Assembly: GCA_030278955.1 (NCBI GenBank)
Contig: JAOANR010000005.1
Span: 29,503,849 to 29,567,848 of the forward strand
Length of the DNA stretch: 64,000 nucleotides
Direction of reading: 5' to 3'
Source of the DNA: Hygrophila difformis
Taxonomy: Eukaryota > Streptophyta > Magnoliopsida > Lamiales > Acanthaceae
The notes under the pieces are model-generated. The model saw only the letters and a list, made by a program, of their open reading frames with translations. It was not told where the DNA came from and did no database searches. A program made the translations under genes and the position numbers. Numbering within the stretch: the stretch's first letter is position 1; every line of letters starts with the position of its first letter. Below, piece after piece: positions 22,501-31,991 of this stretch.

Positions 22501-24413
22501 TTGATGTTGATTTTCTTTTGCTTGTACACAAAAGACATAGTGTTGGCACGACCCTTATACTTCACATCGCGATCATACAACCATGGCCGGCCCAGCAAAA
22601 TGTGGCAAGCAGTCATAGGGATCACATCACAAATAACATTTTCTGAATAGGAACCGATTTTGATGGGAATTTTAGCACGTCGGTTGACTTTCAGTTCACC
22701 ATTATCGTTCATCCAGTGAAGGTGGTAGGGTCTCGGATGCTCTTCCGTTGGAATGCCTAACCTGCGAACAACATAAGCACTCACAGCATTAGTGCAACTT
22801 CCATTATCAACAATTATAGAAGCAACATTACCCTTTAAATCACAATGACAGTAAAATAAATTCTCCCTTTGTTCATCGGAGCGAGGCTTTTCTTCAGTCT
22901 TCTCAGCACTAAGAGCCCGCATAGCCACAAGATTGGTCAGAGTGCGGTCCTCTTCAATAGTTTCCTCTTCCCCATAAAATTCATCACTGTCATCTGATTC
23001 CTCCACAATTTCTTTCTCAGCCTGTTCTTTTTCCTCATCAGAATCTACAATTCTCCATGAACCATCTTCTAACAGTGCAGCTCTCTTGGTAAAAGGGCAC
23101 TCAGGTGAGTAGTGTCCCTTTCGACCACATTTGAAACAAGTAACCTCTTTCTTCCGGTCCTTCTCAAATTTAGGCCTCTCAATGACTGCGGGTTTAGGCC
23201 CTTCCGGACGGTGGGTCTTGAATTCCCTAGCCATCTCGAATCCTCTTGGCTTTGGTTTCTCCTCTCTTGGAACAATTGTCCTTTGATTCCATGGCTTCTG
23301 AGAACTAGATCCGGAATCCTGTCGGTAGTGAAATTTCTGCACGCGTGGTCTGTCTTCTGACTCGAGCTTAATAGCTAACTCAACTAGGTCTGACAGAGTG
23401 TCATAAGGCCTAAGCTTGGCCTCCTTTCTGATCTCAACTCGGAGTCCTCTGAGAAATCTAGACTTCGTGATGCCCTCATCTTCTTCTACTCCGGCTTTCA
23501 TCAAAAGGATCTCCATTTCCTTAAAGTACTCTTCCACCGTCTTGTTCCCTTGAACAAGAAACTGCATCTTATCGTACAAATCCTGGCGGTAGTGAGATGG
23601 AACAAATCGGTTATCCATGACTCGCGTCAGTGTAGCCCATGTTTGAATGGGATCATAGCGATTTCGTTGAATCTCATGGACTATCTTCTGCCACCATACC
23701 AACGCGTAATCTTTAAATGCACAAATGGCCAAATTGACCTTCTTGATATCCGAGTAGTTATGGCAGTTAAAGATGAGTTCCATTGATTGCTTCCATTCAA
23801 GAAACTCATCCGGGTTGGACGTGCCCCTGAATGTAGGAATGTCAAACTTAATCCCCTTCAAGTCATGGTCCGCCTCATCATTTCTGTTACGCCTGCGGGG
23901 ATTCCTTTCATACACTTCAACCTCAGAATCATATTCAAATTCCTGGCGGTTATGTCTGACTGGCGGTGGCCTATTCGGATTTCTAGGAGGGGGAGGAGTG
24001 GCTGGCCTATTCGGGATAGGATTTCCGCGAGCAGCTATGTTTCGAGGTCCCTGCCGCCGATAGAATGCTGGATTCATTTCGTCCCTTTGTCTTTCCTCAA
24101 GTTCATCCACGGGTTCCTCTATCTCACGGTCCCTAATACCCCTAATATCACTCCTGTGGCTGCGAGGGCTATCCGGCACTGTAGGTGGAGTCACCTGAGG
24201 CGATCGCTTGTCGAATTCCTCCTGTAATTTGAGCTCAAGACGTCTCATGGTTTCGGATTGTACTGCGTTACCATGCATAACCATGTCGTCCTTAAAACTA
24301 TCAACCCTATGGTTCAGATCATCAATCCGCTGATCCATATTGTCCAGTCTGACAGTCATTCTTTGCAGCATATCCATCAAATCCTTGTTGGAAGGTTGAG
24401 TGTTACCTGCCAT
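19395..24413 (-). CDS. Element C gag-pol polyprotein, intact
   Basis: Single 1672-aa frame from ATG 24413 (MAGNTQPS) to a stop at 19395 in the 3' LTR. It would encode all proteins for RNA packaging, reverse transcription and integration. Visible parts: coiled coil (about 8-60), Gag capsid-like region with the GTSNPDEFLEWK start (about 190-350), CCHC knuckle (C-F-K-C-G-R-K-G-H...C, about 424-438), acidic linker, protease D-N-G-S (about 533), reverse transcriptase with F-D-D (about 918), RNase H with E-C-D-A-S-G (about 1065), integrase zinc-binding region (about 1250), and D (about 1313), D (about 1375), E (about 1411). The GDWVW domain (about 1525) and the IPEGPCSRSRAKRF tail (from about 1610) follow. 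No chromodomain of usual form is seen. All listed catalytic motifs are present, so the protein is probably functional. Confidence 0.95.
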   Translation of the reverse strand: MAGNTQPSNKDLMDMLQRMTVRLDNMDQRIDDLNHRVDSFKDDMVMHGNAVQSETMRRLELKLQEEFDKRSPQVTPPTVPDSPRSHRSDIRGIRDREIEEPVDELEERQRDEMNPAFYRRQGPRNIAARGNPIPNRPATPPPPRNPNRPPPVRHNRQEFEYDSEVEVYERNPRRRNRNDEADHDLKGIKFDIPTFRGTSNPDEFLEWKQSMELIFNCHNYSDIKKVNLAICAFKDYALVWWQKIVHEIQRNRYDPIQTWATLTRVMDNRFVPSHYRQDLYDKMQFLVQGNKTVEEYFKEMEILLMKAGVEEDEGITKSRFLRGLRVEIRKEAKLRPYDTLSDLVELAIKLESEDRPRVQKFHYRQDSGSSSQKPWNQRTIVPREEKPKPRGFEMAREFKTHRPEGPKPAVIERPKFEKDRKKEVTCFKCGRKGHYSPECPFTKRAALLEDGSWRIVDSDEEKEQAEKEIVEESDDSDEFYGEEETIEEDRTLTNLVAMRALSAEKTEEKPRSDEQRENLFYCHCDLKGNVASIIVDNGSCTNAVSAYVVRRLGIPTEEHPRPYHLHWMNDNGELKVNRRAKIPIKIGSYSENVICDVIPMTACHILLGRPWLYDRDVKYKGRANTMSFVYKQKKINIKPLSVKIVRADQEVLRSNMKKDEEERKAKSKGKAICIQEPSSNPCLLTTRTEVQQSLREPSSTGYCFIAFAKPVNDVYRTCTAALDIPVNFSRMLEENSDIFPDEVPAGLPPLRGIEHQIDFVPGASIPNRPAYRMNPEETKEVQRQVQELVNKGWVRESLSPCAVPVLLVPKKDGSWRMCVDCRAVNAITIKYRHPIPRLDDMLDELGHASIFSKIDLRSGYHQIRMQPGDEWKTAFKTKFGLYEWLVMPFGLTNAPSTFMRLMNETLRPFINKFVVVYFDDILVYSANESDHLSHVQQVLNRLREVQLYANKEKCTFHATELSFLGYIVGRGGLKVDDSKIKAISDWKPPTNVHDVRQFLGLCGFFRRFVPNFSLIAAPLTSLLKKGLIFKWGPSEQKSFDNLKEKLTHAPVLALPDFDLPFEIECDASGTGMGAVLLQNGKPVAYHSEKFSGAQLNYSTYDKELYAVVQALKTWQHYLRGREFIIHTDHETLKHIRNQGQLGKRHARWSGFIETFPYVLKYKKGKENVVADALSRRLALAAIATTHLIGFEHIKDQYATDPDFKEIWAETEKYGFKEFSRLNGFLYYENRLCIPKGSVRDLLIKEVHSGDLMGHFGQAATFGILSERFYWPGMRKDVDDFISKCIICLKAKSTSKPHGLYMPLPIPEGPWVDLSMDFVLGLPRTARNKDSILVVVDRFSKMAHFIPCTKTNDAHHIAKLFFKEVVRLHGIPKTIVSDRDTKFVSYFWKSLWHEIGTKLLFSTAYHPQTDGQTEAVNRVLGNLLRIITTSSYKSWDECLPYIEFAYNRHVHSATNMSPFEIVYGFNPLTPVDLLPLPRNEHFNVNGRDRARAIKELHKDVQESLKKAAETYAKYANRGRKKLLLKPGDWVWLHMRKERFPLKRRGKLSPRGDGPFRVLEKINDNAYKLELPPEYGINATFNVADLALFEQDEAEFDRLMAQPSQGGGNGVEAKSAALLIPEGPCSRSRAKRFMDWIANLLKSEEFKSEINEGEGGYPEALLMIKLEEAGGNPT
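19594..19608 (-). other. Element C polypurine tract
   Basis: The minus strand reads AAGGGGGAGGGAA immediately before the LTR start TGGCGTGG. As in the other elements it is inside the coding frame. Confidence 0.85.
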
Positions 24414-26238
24414 CTGAAAATTCTAGACACAAAAGGTTAAGTAGTATCTGCAAAAGAAAAATGAAAATGGAAATATTATATATATATGTATAATAATAGA
24501 CAAAATGTATATATCTGGATCACTCGAAAATCCCTCAGTTTGCTCACAACCCAATGTCTGTCTGTTGGGTTGATTCACGCGCTGAGCCAAATGCAGTCCA
24601 AAGTGATCACCAAGTAAGTCTCGAGTGTCGGAGGGTGAGGCCTGAATATATGTACGCACAATGCAAGATACAAATGCAAAGTCCGACTCTATCAACAACC
24701 GCTAGGAAATATGTGAAATGCAATGCAATGAAATTATGTTCACGGTTTTAATCGGCAATTGCAATCCAATAATTCCAAGACCTCACAATATAAAAGTGAA
24801 CTCACCAAAATATGAAAAGTGGAAACTCACTACACTCGACTCCCAAATATTAATCGCACACCCAAGTGTTTACTAAACACACAGAAGAATTCCTAAATTC
24901 CCAAGATGGGGTCCACGTTGACAAAAGTCTCCCAAATTTTGTGACTTGGACGTCACTTTTCTTTTCCTCTTTTTTTTTTGTTTTTTTTTTGCTTTTTTTT
25001 TGTTTTCTTTTTCTTTTCTTTTTTTTTTCTCTTTTCTTTTCTTTTTTTTTTCTCTTTTCTTTTCTTTTTTTTTTCTTTTTTTTTTAATAAATAATGTATT
25101 AAGCAAGTAAGTAAAAATGCATAATTGAGGTGGGTCCCACGGTAGCCTACAATTTTGGTACAATCCTTCCCCAAATCTTGAAATAAACTTGCATGGGAAA
25201 TTCAAGTGATGGGCGTGTGGGGTCTACGGCTAAGGAAAGGCTTACAACTTGGAGGGCAAGGTTTGACAATTTGGGTAAGAGTTTGGAAATTGGAAGATGT
25301 AGTGATGGTGGAACAAGAGAGGCACGCGGAACAATTTAATTCCCTCAATCCGTGTATAGCACATGGGAAATGAGAAGCAATTAGATTATGGGTGGGGTCC
25401 ACCGACAAGTCAATTACTTTCAATTTGGAATGTTGCACGTGCAATGCAAATTAAATGAATAGGTGGGTGGGGTCCGCTTGAAAACTACCTATTCTCCAAA
25501 TTCTTGTATAGCACGTGAGCTTGATTTGTAAGGACTATTTTAATTCTTTTTCAACTCCAAATCTTCCTTCTGTAGCCGAATTATGAGACTCTTGTGTCCA
25601 AATCTCTTATCTAACCACCAAATTTCAAAAAGTGCGGTTCTAGGCAACTCCCATCAACTGATCACGCCCACACTTCTATCCCCACCCTAAGATTGAAATG
25701 AGCCTACTAAATATTGGCAAACACACGGAAATGGAGGAAAATGGGATCAGATTTGTGAAGCTCAAGAACACCTATGAAGATCTAAGTGAACAAGATGAAG
25801 ATCATAAGAGCACTCAACAACACTCAAACCCTCATTTGGAATTTTTAGAAGCATATTGTCCAATTAAACACATAAACAATATTCCAAATGCACACATACA
25901 CATATGAGAAGTCAAACAAGGGAAAACTAACAACAAACGCAAGAAAACACAAGATCAAGAAGCAAAATATGGTGATTTTCGGATTTTTTAACAAGAAAAC
26001 ACATAAACTTCAAACTAGCATAACTTTTGCATACGATGTCCGTTTTCGAAGATCTTTATATGTAAACACATCTACTCGACGAGGGGAACAAGAATATGTA
26101 ACCAGATTTCAGAGATTCTGAACGAGTCAAAACCAGATTTTCGAAAAAGTGGACAGCAAGCTATTTTTGGTGTTTTTGAAGGATTTTTCAATTTTTATGG
26201 TTTTGTAACATATGGAAGAACAAGTAGAACCAACTTAA
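24414..26238 (-). other. Element C untranslated leader
   Basis: About 1.8 kb without a supported gene. The conserved leader block is at 24652-24697 (minus strand TTGATAGAGTCGGAC ... TTGTGCGTAC). About 400 bp around it, roughly 24510-24840, closely match the leader of element G at 48460-48790. The strongest oddity is the long pyrimidine/A tract at 24956-25085. Confidence 0.75.
24956..25085. repeat. Long T-rich simple-sequence tract
   Basis: About 130 bp of T runs broken by single C or G bases, interrupted poly-T with CTTTTCTTTTC motifs. On the minus strand, the element's sense strand, it is poly-purine. It is low-complexity, and its lysine- or phenylalanine-rich ORFs are artefacts. Confidence 0.9.
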
Positions 26239-26250
26239 GCTCTGATACCA
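26239..26250 (-). other. Element C primer binding site (tRNA-iMet)
   Basis: The minus strand reads TGGTATCAGAGC, 14 bases from the 5' LTR edge at 26265. Confidence 0.92.
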
Positions 26251-26264
26251 AAAATAAATTAAGC

Positions 26265-27030
26265 TGCCATGGATCTTTAGTTGGTCACTAACTTGCAAGA
26301 ACACGAATAACAACGAATAGGAAAGGATAAGGAAGCAAACCACAACAAGAACCGAAGGGGGAAGCAACCAAAGGAGTAGAACCCGTGACCTCAACCCAAT
26401 CCTCCAAGCTCGAGCCTTGATTTCGTAATCACAAGGATGCTTCAAGCCCAAGTGATGAATGTTTCCCAACAAGCATTCAAAGGTGTGTGTGAGAGTGTTA
26501 GTAAACTCACAAGGATCTCTTTGAAGAGAGAAGTTAAAATGTTCATTCAAGCAAAAGGTGATGAAAGGGTGTGGGGGAGGACATATATATAGAGGTCCAA
26601 GCCCACAAGTACAAATTAAACAAGCCCATGAAAGTATTAAACAACCAAGGAAAGGAAAATGACTTATACTATTACAGTAATATGTCTACTTTTTAAAATA
26701 CTAGAGGTAGTAAATAATATCCGACCATCTTCTGACTTGTCCGTTAACTGCCCGACGGTGGTGGTGGCCGACCTCCGGTCAACTTCCGGCAAATAATCCG
26801 GCGATGGCTTTTTACTTGAAAATTGGGGAATCTAAGTGGGATTCCCTCCAGCTTCTTCCAACTTGATCATCAGCAATGCTTCCGGATAGCCCCCTTCTCC
26901 TTCGTTGATTTCAGACTTGAATTCCTCAGACTTGAGAAGGTTGGCAATCCAGTCCATGAATCTTTTAGCCCGGCTCCTGGAGCATGGTCCTTCCGGAATA
27001 AGTAACGCAGCAGATTTGGCCTCCACGCCA
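26265..27030 (-). repeat. Element C 5' LTR
   Basis: 766 bp, one difference from the 3' LTR. The TATA box is at 26582-26591. The right edge CCACGCCA is followed by the TSD CAGGG at 27031-27035, which restores element B's pol frame. Confidence 0.96.
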
Positions 27031-27035
27031 CAGGG

Positions 27036-27619
27036 CAACAGCGATCAAGAACCTACACAAGGACGTGCGCGAAAATCTGGCGAAAGCTGCTGAGAGCTAT
27101 GCCAAATATGCCAATCGAGGCCGGAAGAAGCTGATCCTCAAACCAGGAGACTGGGTTTGGATTCATCTCCGAAAGGAGAGGTTTCCGGCTCAACGACATG
27201 GAAAACTCGCTCCCCGCGGAGATGGACCATTCAAAGTGTTAGAAAAGATCAACGAAAATGCTTACAGGATTGAACTACCTTCTCACTACAATGTTCATCC
27301 TACATTCAATGTTGCAGATCTTTCACTATACGAGAGGGATGAGGAGTTTGAAGCTGATCGGTTGATGGATCAACCTCCCCAAGGGGGTGGGGATGACATG
27401 GATGTCATGACACATGGCATCATGATTCCCTATTTCCCGGAAGGGCCGGTTTCAAAGGCACGAATAAAGAAGTTTATTAATTCTGTCTCTTTATTTTTAT
27501 TTCAGGAAGCAGATAAACTGGAGCCGAAGAAGGAGCCCAAATTGAAGCTGCTGATGCAGGCGGACGAATACCGGAAGGGCCCGGGTGTCATTAATTTGGG
27601 ACCCACCCCGTCCAGCTAA
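27036..27619 (+). pseudogene. Element B gag-pol, 3' part
   Basis: Continuation of the frame that stops at 18827. It holds the end of the integrase (HKDVRENL...YANRGRKK), the GDWVW C-terminal domain with LRKERFP and FNVADLSLYE, and the polypurine-tract-encoded QGGG. A tail of 75 codons follows inside the 3' LTR (from 27394) with PEGPVSKARIKKF, ending at 27619. With the 5' part this gives 1759 residues without internal stop, so element B was open when C inserted. Separated from its start codon it is not expressed as such. Confidence 0.94.
27379..27393 (+). other. Element B polypurine tract
   Basis: AAGGGGGTGGGGA directly precedes the 3' LTR at 27394, the usual second-strand primer position. 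Confidence 0.87.
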
Positions 27620-28691
27620 ATCCGGAAGAAAGGAGACCTCCAGATGCACAAACAGATCAAAACAGCATAAGGAGGTCAACGGAGGGCCCCACAGCCGCCG
27701 CCGCCGTCGCCGCCGTCATCATCGGAGGTTCGCCGGAGCTCCGGTGAAGTCGCCGGAAGTTGGTCGGAATTTCGCCGGAAAGTCACCGGCACCGGTCAAC
27801 GACCGGTCAACGTCGGAACAGTGTCGCCGGACTCAGTGGGCCCCATTCGGATGAAAGTTGGAGGTATTTCTTCATCTGTCGCGGAACAAGCCCCTTTGTC
27901 GCGGAGTTACCACTTTGTCGCGGAGTACCACTTTGTCGCGGAGTTACCTTTGTCGCGGAGTACCACTTTGTCGCGGAGTTACCTTTGTCGCGGAGTTACC
28001 ACTTTGTCGCGGAACCCCCTCTAGCGACAAGGAGAGAGAACAAGATAGAGAGAGAGACCTGGTCGCGGAACAACTTTGTCGCGGAACCACTTTGTCGCGG
28101 AACCCCCTTCCGCGACAAAACCCCCTTCCGCGACAAGTCCCTTCCGCGACACAGTCCAGCATCGCGACCAAGTATGCCTAGCGCCACAAGGAGAAGGCTC
28201 GAGCCAGAAGAACCCCTGTCGCTGTGCCTTGCTTCGCGACACGACCCTCTTAGCGACAAAGCTTATCCAGTTTACTATTTCCTTGTATCCAGTTTGTTGA
28301 AAACATTGCTAGGGTTGTTTAATCTAGTTTTATGGGCTTCCTCTATATATATGGGGTCCCCAAGCTTTTGTATTCACTTTGATATTTTTGAACAACTCAT
28401 TTCATTGAATCAAAGTCACTTTTCTCTCTTGAGAGCCAACACTTGGTTCTCAACACTTTGTGAGTAAACCCTAGGTTCACCCACACCATTGAAGATTGGA
28501 ATTTGCTTCAATGGCCTTATTGGAAGATGCACTCATGAAATCCATTTGTCTTGGGTAAATCTCACTTCCCTTGGATTTACTTAGTCCCCTTCTTCCAAAA
28601 ATTCCCCTATCCTTTTATTTTTCTTTATTTTGTGTTCTTGTTCATCTCCTTCATCCAAGGACCAACTTAGCAAGCAAACCGATCCATGGCA
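27394..28691 (+). repeat. Element B 3' LTR
   Basis: 1298 bp, about four substitutions from the 5' LTR. It holds the tail coding region (to 27619), the TGTCGCGGA array (27880-28154) and the TATA box (28342-28354). It ends GATCCATGGCA at 28691, followed by the TSD CAATG. Confidence 0.96.
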
Positions 28692-28696
28692 CAATG

Positions 28697-29348
28697 GGAG
28701 TCTTGAATGCAGTGCGGTATGCCCATAGAGCATCATTGAGTCTACGTGACCAGTCTTTGCGGGTTATCCCCACAGTGGCTTCGAGTATATGTTTGATTTC
28801 GCGGTTAGATACCTCGACTTGGCCACTGGTTTGGGGATGATAAGGCCTGCCGATCTTGTGGAGAATCCCACTTTTGCTCATGAGATTTGCAAAAGCTTTG
28901 TTGACAAAGTGGGTTCCTCCATCAGATATGATTACCCTAGGTACACCAAATCTGTTGAAAATGTTGTTTTTCAAAAATTTGATGACCTGGTGACCATCGT
29001 TGGTTGGCAACGCAACTGCCTCGACCCACTTGGACACGTAATCGACAGCTACCAAGATGTAGTGATTCCCATCAGACGTCGGGAATGGTCCCATGAAGTC
29101 AACACCCATACATCGAAAATCTCAAGGATAAGAATTCCTTTTTGAGGCATTTCGTCCCTCTTGGAGATATTCCCTAATCTTTGGCATTTGTCGCAAGCCT
29201 TAACAAACGCCTTACAATCCTCGTAAATGGTAGGCCAATAGAAACCACATTCGAGCACCTTGTGAGCTGTTCGAGTGGGGCCATGGTGACCTCCATATTC
29301 CAATTCATGACATTTTTTAGCGATTTGATAAGCCTCGTGCTTAGTTAC
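28697..29348 (-). pseudogene. Element D (Athila-like) integrase core, frameshifted
   Basis: Minus-strand integrase remnant. The zinc-binding part (H-H-C-C with C-D-K-C, about 29330-29180) and the catalytic core (GVDFMGPFP ... [10 protein letters not shown] ... SDGGTHF ... [16 protein letters not shown], 29109-28700) are in different frames because one base is missing near 29104-29108. The wording of the core is characteristic of Athila-lineage Ty3/gypsy elements. It is cut on the low side by element B (TSD CAATG at 28692-28696) and on the high side by element E (29349). The rest of the pol gene should lie beyond E, outside the window. This is the oldest identifiable layer. Confidence 0.9.
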
Positions 29349-30134
29349 TGCCATGGATCGGACATTAGAAACAATATTTGAATGGAAAATGGAAGCTTAC
29401 GAAGATGAACATGGAGATGAAGATGAAGATGACAATGGTGATAAGAGAAGCTACCAAACAAGGGGACCCGAACTCGAGCAGGGAGACACACTAAATGTGA
29501 AACAAAGCTCCTCCTTCAAGTGCATGCTTGGTTGATTCCATTCAAGTAGCTTCAAGACCTTGAATGAGTGAGATTAGCCAAAGGCCAAGTTCACAAAGGT
29601 TGAGAGCAATGCTCTCGGGTGACTTCGGGAGTGAAATTGCTTACTTGCAAAGATTGATATTCCAAAAGTGAATACAAAGTCTTTGGAGGGGGTATATATA
29701 GGCCCACCAAATTACATGGGTTTAAACAAACCAATTAGGGAAAATAAACAAGCTACAAGGGCTAAAGTATAAACTAGAAGAAAACAAAAGATAGGCCCGA
29801 AAAACTAATCCTGACACGCGCTATGTCTTCATCACACGCGATGCTTCCTCCTTTATGCTGTTTTGTTTCCACACTTGCATCTAGAGGTGTCTCCTTAGCT
29901 CATGGTCAGTCTTGGGTTTCCGGATCCATACGAATGGATTCCGGTCCTTCTTCCGGTTGCCTCTGGAACTGGATCAGTAACATGCTCTTCATGCGGATTG
30001 ATCCCGGTTCATGCTCATTGTTGATCTCTTCCTCCTCGAGCATTCGTGCAATCTGAGTTGTGAATCTTTTGGCTCTCTACCTTGAGCATGGGCCATCTGG
30101 TATTAAGGCAAGCACTGTTCCGGCATCCATGCCA
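29349..30134 (-). repeat. Element E 3' LTR
   Basis: 786 bp by its edges TGCCATGGATCGG and CATCCATGCCA. TATA box at 29693-29701 (GTATATATAGG). U3 opens with a tail-coding segment that has a stop early in it. There is no second copy to compare, so the boundary rests on the terminal motifs, the polypurine tract and the D sequence on the left. Confidence 0.85.
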
Positions 30135-30642
30135 TCCCCACCCCCTTGGGGAGGTTGATCCATCAACCGACTAGCATCCAACTCCTCGTCCCGTTCATAG
30201 AGTGAAAGATCTGCAACATTAAACACAGGATTAATGGTATATTCAGAAGGCAATTCAATTTCATACGCATTATCATTAATCCGCTTCAACACTCTAAATG
30301 GTCCATCTCCTCGAGGGGAAAGTTTGCTCTGTCTTGCAGCTGGGAATCTTTCTTTCCTCATGTGTAGCCAGACCCAATCTCCAGGCTTCAATAGCAATCT
30401 TTTCCTTCCTCGATTGGTGTATTTGGCGTACATCTCGGCTGCTTTCACTAGGCTATCATTCACATCTTTGTGTAAGTCCTTAATTGCTCGTGCCCTGTCC
30501 CTGCCATTAACATTTAAATGCTCACTGCTAGGCAGTGGCAACAAATCAAGAGGGGTTAGTGGGTTAAATCCGTATACAACCTCAAAAGGAGACTTACCTG
30601 TCGCGCTATGCACATGGCGGTTGTATGCGAATTCAATATAAG
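30077..30642 (-). pseudogene. Element E pol, integrase C-terminal fragment with early stop
   Basis: The minus-strand frame starts at the F junction with [22 protein letters not shown] (integrase), then HKDVNDSL, YTNRGRKR, GDWVW with MRKERFP, FNVADLSLYE and the glycine-rich polypurine-tract segment. It ends at a TAG (30077-30079) directly after PDGPCSR. The rest of the conserved tail (RAKRF and onward) is still readable in frame to a stop at 29906, so the TAG is a recent nonsense change in the LTR-encoded tail. N-terminal parts are outside the window. Confidence 0.87.
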
Positions 30643-31991
30643 TGCCATGGATCGAGGATTGGATACGATTTACAAACAAGAACAAGATGAACAATGGAAA
30701 ATAAAAGGGATAGATGAGGATACCAAGTCGGAAACTCAATCTTGGATTTACTAACACATAGTGTTCATCAATCCCTCAACCGATGACCTCAAGGTGGCGA
30801 TACGATCAAGCACTCCTCAATGCTCAAAAGGAATTCAACCTAGATGGAAGAACTCATGGGTGACCCTTTCAAACAAAGAAATCCACTCTCCAAGTGTTCA
30901 TCAATTAATTCATTTCAAAGGGTAAATGGCAAAGTGTCTTGGAGGCCATATATATAGGCAACCAAATTACATAGGAATTAAGCAACTAGGAATAACAATT
31001 AAACAACCCTAATATAATAAACAAGTGTTGAAATTAAAGCTCCCATGTCCCTAAACAAAAGCTGGTCGGGGAGACCATCAAAAGGGATGCGGCTAGCGAC
31101 AGCCAATGAGAAGGATTGGGCAATTCGGGACCGTGCGTAGGCGGGGGCGGGAGCACAGGTCCAGTAGGAGGAGTTTGAAGATGGGTAGGCTGGCGGGACC
31201 ACAGCTCCCGGGACCTCTGAACTCTAGGAATGGTAATTGGAAATGGAGGGATCCTGTCGCGATAGGGTTTGTCGCGATGCAAGCCATCGCGCCACAACTG
31301 CTTCGCGCCCGGCAGTCTCTCGCGCCATGGAGGAGGAGGCTCTTGTCGCGGACGGCTCGCAACATGGCTGAGGATGGCGACCAGGGGGGCGTTCCGCGAC
31401 AAGGCCATGGGCGTTTGGCGACTGGAGACATGGAGGTGGCGATCGGAGCTCCGGAGGTCGATGGCAGCTCGAAGGTGGTGATTGGAGATGGTCGGCAGTG
31501 GTTGGGGCCCTCCGAGGACGATGAGCAGTTGGCGGCTATGGACATGGCCGGAAATATTGATAGCGAAGGTCATGGTCGTGGGGGCACGTCGGCCTGCTGC
31601 CGGAGACGGAGAAGTGCGGCAAGAAGTTGACGAGGTGGTGGTGACTGGTCGGAGCTCGAGACACTCACCGAGAAGATGATCGGAGCATGTGGACAGAAGA
31701 GGACGAGCGGGTTGAAGAAGAAGAACCCCTAACGCAAGACCAGCCTGCGTGGGACTTTGTTGACCATAGGATCCTAACGCATGGTCATCGCGCGTGCACC
31801 AGGGCTGGACCAAAACTCTAACGCAGGATGGACATGCGTTCAGCTTTGCTGGGCCAAGTTCGCCTCTAATTTTCCTTTGTTGGGCTTTTGACTCCTTTGG
31901 GCCAAGGTTTCTTCTCCTTGCCTTAATTAATCCAAGCCCAAATAAATCCGGGTTCGAATCATCGGGTTGGTTGGTCCGGGCATCCATGCCA
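30643..31991 (-). repeat. Element F 3' LTR
   Basis: 1349 bp from TGCCATGGATCGAGG to CATCCATGCCA. TATA box at 30948-30956. U3 holds several CGCG motifs (31256-31400), for example GTCGCGATAGGGTTTGTCGCGATG, but no regular array. The parts matching 36667-36958 and 51107-51280 differ by only about one base by eye. Confidence 0.94.

Larger units (their letters stand above)
18828..27030 (-). mobile_element. Element C, intact Ty3/gypsy (CRM-like) retrotransposon
   Basis: Minus-strand element with 766-bp LTRs at 18828-19593 and 26265-27030, TSD CAGGG (18823-18827 and 27031-27035), primer binding site at 26239-26250 and a polypurine tract. By eye I found a single difference between the LTRs (T versus C near 19311/26748), so this is a very recent insertion. 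The gag-pol frame is uninterrupted, which makes C a candidate active autonomous element. It lies within the integrase region of element B. Leader, R-U5 and Gag N-terminus are close to those of the non-autonomous element G. Confidence 0.97.
11130..28691 (+). mobile_element. Element B, Ty3/gypsy (CRM-like) retrotransposon, split by element C
   Basis: Plus-strand element with 1298-bp LTRs at 11130-12427 and 27394-28691 and perfect TSD CAATG (11125-11129 and 28692-28696). The target is the integrase gene of element D. The internal region holds a leader, one gag-pol frame and a polypurine tract; element C (18828-27030) is inserted near the integrase C-terminus. The LTRs differ at about four bases by eye (about 0.3 %), so B is young, and C within it is younger. 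Without C the element would be about 9.36 kb. Confidence 0.96.
29349..30642 (-). mobile_element. Element E, Ty3/gypsy (CRM-like), 3' end only in window
   Basis: 3' LTR (29349-30134), polypurine tract and integrase C-terminal coding sequence of a minus-strand element inserted in element D. The probable TSD is GTTAC at 29344-29348; the partner copy is outside. Element F interrupts it at 30643 and nothing further of E is in the window, because F and its insertions run to the right edge. Confidence 0.88.

Noticed and set aside
24866..25205. Lysine-rich and phenylalanine-rich ORFs
   Set aside because: Produced by a T-rich low-complexity tract in element C's leader.
31034..31990. LTR part of element F's frame as a functional tail
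   Set aside because: No similarity to the PEGPCSR tail or to G; composition follows the GC-rich LTR and the open frame is probably chance.
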